DNA of 64,000 nucleotides, from NCBI RefSeq assembly GCF_901411515.1, contig NZ_CABDUX010000002.1, positions 620,001 through 684,000 of the forward strand, written 5' to 3'. A model generated the notes under the pieces. That model was not told where the DNA came from. It worked only from the letters and a program-made list of their open reading frames with translations, and did no database searches. Shown piece by piece: positions 63,540 to 64,000 of the stretch. The DNA is from Raoultibacter phocaeensis (GTDB taxonomy: Bacteria > Actinomycetota > Coriobacteriia > Coriobacteriales > Eggerthellaceae). Position 1 is the stretch's first letter, and each line of letters opens with the position of its first letter. The position numbers and the translations under genes are program-made.

Positions 63540-64000
63540 ATGCCGAAAAAGTCGCCTCGATACGCTGCCGTGCAGGCGTATTTGCGCAGTGTACTCGCCA
63601 ACGAACGCCGCATTCAGTATCTCGAGTGCGAAATCGAAAAACAGCAAAGCCGTCTCGCGCTGAACGGAATCGAAGGCGGAGAATCGGTGCGGCGCACCAT
63701 GGCGGGAGACGCTCTCGAGCAAGGTTTCATCAAGCTGTACGAATTATGCGACAGCATGGATACCGAATTGATCGGGTATGTGGAGGAGCGGGAGAAGGCG
63801 CGCGCAGTGCTTTCCCATATTGCGGGTTCGAAAGGATACGAGGTTTTGTACCTTCGGTATTTCGAGGGGATGAGGTTCAAGGATATATACCGCCGTATCT
63901 TTATCAGCGAGGACTATATGTACGAACTGCATCGAACGGCCATGACCGAACTCTATCCGTATATGCCGGCTGAATTCAAGCTGCGCGACCGCCGCCTCAG
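63540..64000 (+). CDS. Phage-type regulator with sigma region 4-like end (partial)
   Basis: The frame is open to the window edge (153 codons seen). It begins with MPKKSPRYAAVQAYLRSVLANERRIQ. After a helical middle it reads SKGYEVLYLRYFEGMRFKDIYRRIFISEDYMYELHRTAMTELYPYM, which resembles the region-4 helix-turn-helix of DUF1492/RinA-type late regulators of phages. GGGGGCAG precedes the ATG. It may be the first gene of a prophage or integrative element that continues to the right. Confidence 0.65.
   Translation, partial: MPKKSPRYAAVQAYLRSVLANERRIQYLECEIEKQQSRLALNGIEGGESVRRTMAGDALEQGFIKLYELCDSMDTELIGYVEEREKARAVLSHIAGSKGYEVLYLRYFEGMRFKDIYRRIFISEDYMYELHRTAMTELYPYMPAEFKLRDRRL

Overview
The window is a GC-rich, mostly plus-strand stretch of a bacterial chromosome that fits an anaerobic, Gram-positive actinobacterium of the Coriobacteriia (Eggerthellaceae-like: Eggerthella, Gordonibacter, Raoultibacter, Slackia and relatives). 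I infer this from the gene content and have no database match. The clues are a FabK-type type II fatty acid synthesis operon, a 2-hydroxyacyl-CoA dehydratase/activase pair, an RF2 without a programmed frameshift, S41 and RNase R genes behind ftsEX, a tmRNA beside smpB, promoters of the TTGNNN/TAtaaT type, and starts that look leaderless.

Layout. 1-6.2 kb: end of an anion transporter, tRNA-Gln and tRNA-Glu on the minus strand, a double-CDGSH protein, the CCA-adding enzyme, and a large BTAD/SARP-like ATPase regulator divergent from it. 6.3-17.1 kb: housekeeping run secA, prfB, split transketolase (two genes), ftsE, ftsX, a C-terminal processing protease and RNase R. 17.4-22 kb: a compact redox/sulfur (or selenium) cluster with a 2-hydroxyacyl-CoA dehydratase-like subunit, its activase, two DUF3343 proteins, a cysteine desulfurase and a YedF-like protein. 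23.3-32.4 kb: a lipid module with a DegV/FakB-like fatty acid binding protein, a MarR (FabT-like) regulator, acpP, fabK, fabD, fabG, fabF, fabZ and a fused accDA. A perfect FabT-type palindrome covers the degV promoter. 32.4-48.8 kb: a PTS-EIIC/EAL fusion, DUF1847, a GIY-YIG protein with a KPA repeat tract, a UPF0178 protein, htpG under a CIRCE element, a pentapeptide-repeat protein, an M42 peptidase, smpB, a very acidic protein, ssrA, ligD, a PAP2 phosphatase and a CPH-type copper ATPase. 49-53.6 kb: an L,D-transpeptidase, YbaK, a flavoprotein, murI and rdgB.

53.6-60.1 kb is the most unusual part. A tRNA-Pro(UGG) gene is cut in its anticodon region: its promoter and 5' half lie at 53573-53637 and its 3' half with CCA and hairpin lies at 60076-60154. 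The 6.4 kb between carries a toxin-antitoxin pair, a complete substitute tRNA-Pro(UGG), a broken tyrosine integrase with an in-frame stop, and a two-gene Gabija anti-phage system (gajA-gajB) with a small membrane protein upstream. The simplest reading is an integrated, now immobile, defense island that destroyed its target tRNA and brought its own replacement. The two junctions share TGGGAG and GTCGCAGGTT separated by six different bases.

60.4-64 kb: a phosphotransferase of the APH fold, a DUF3810 membrane metalloprotease-like protein, an S24-type repressor whose catalytic Ser and Lys are Cys and Arg, and, divergent from it across a palindromic operator, the start of a phage-type sigma-region-4-like regulator that may open another mobile element beyond the window.
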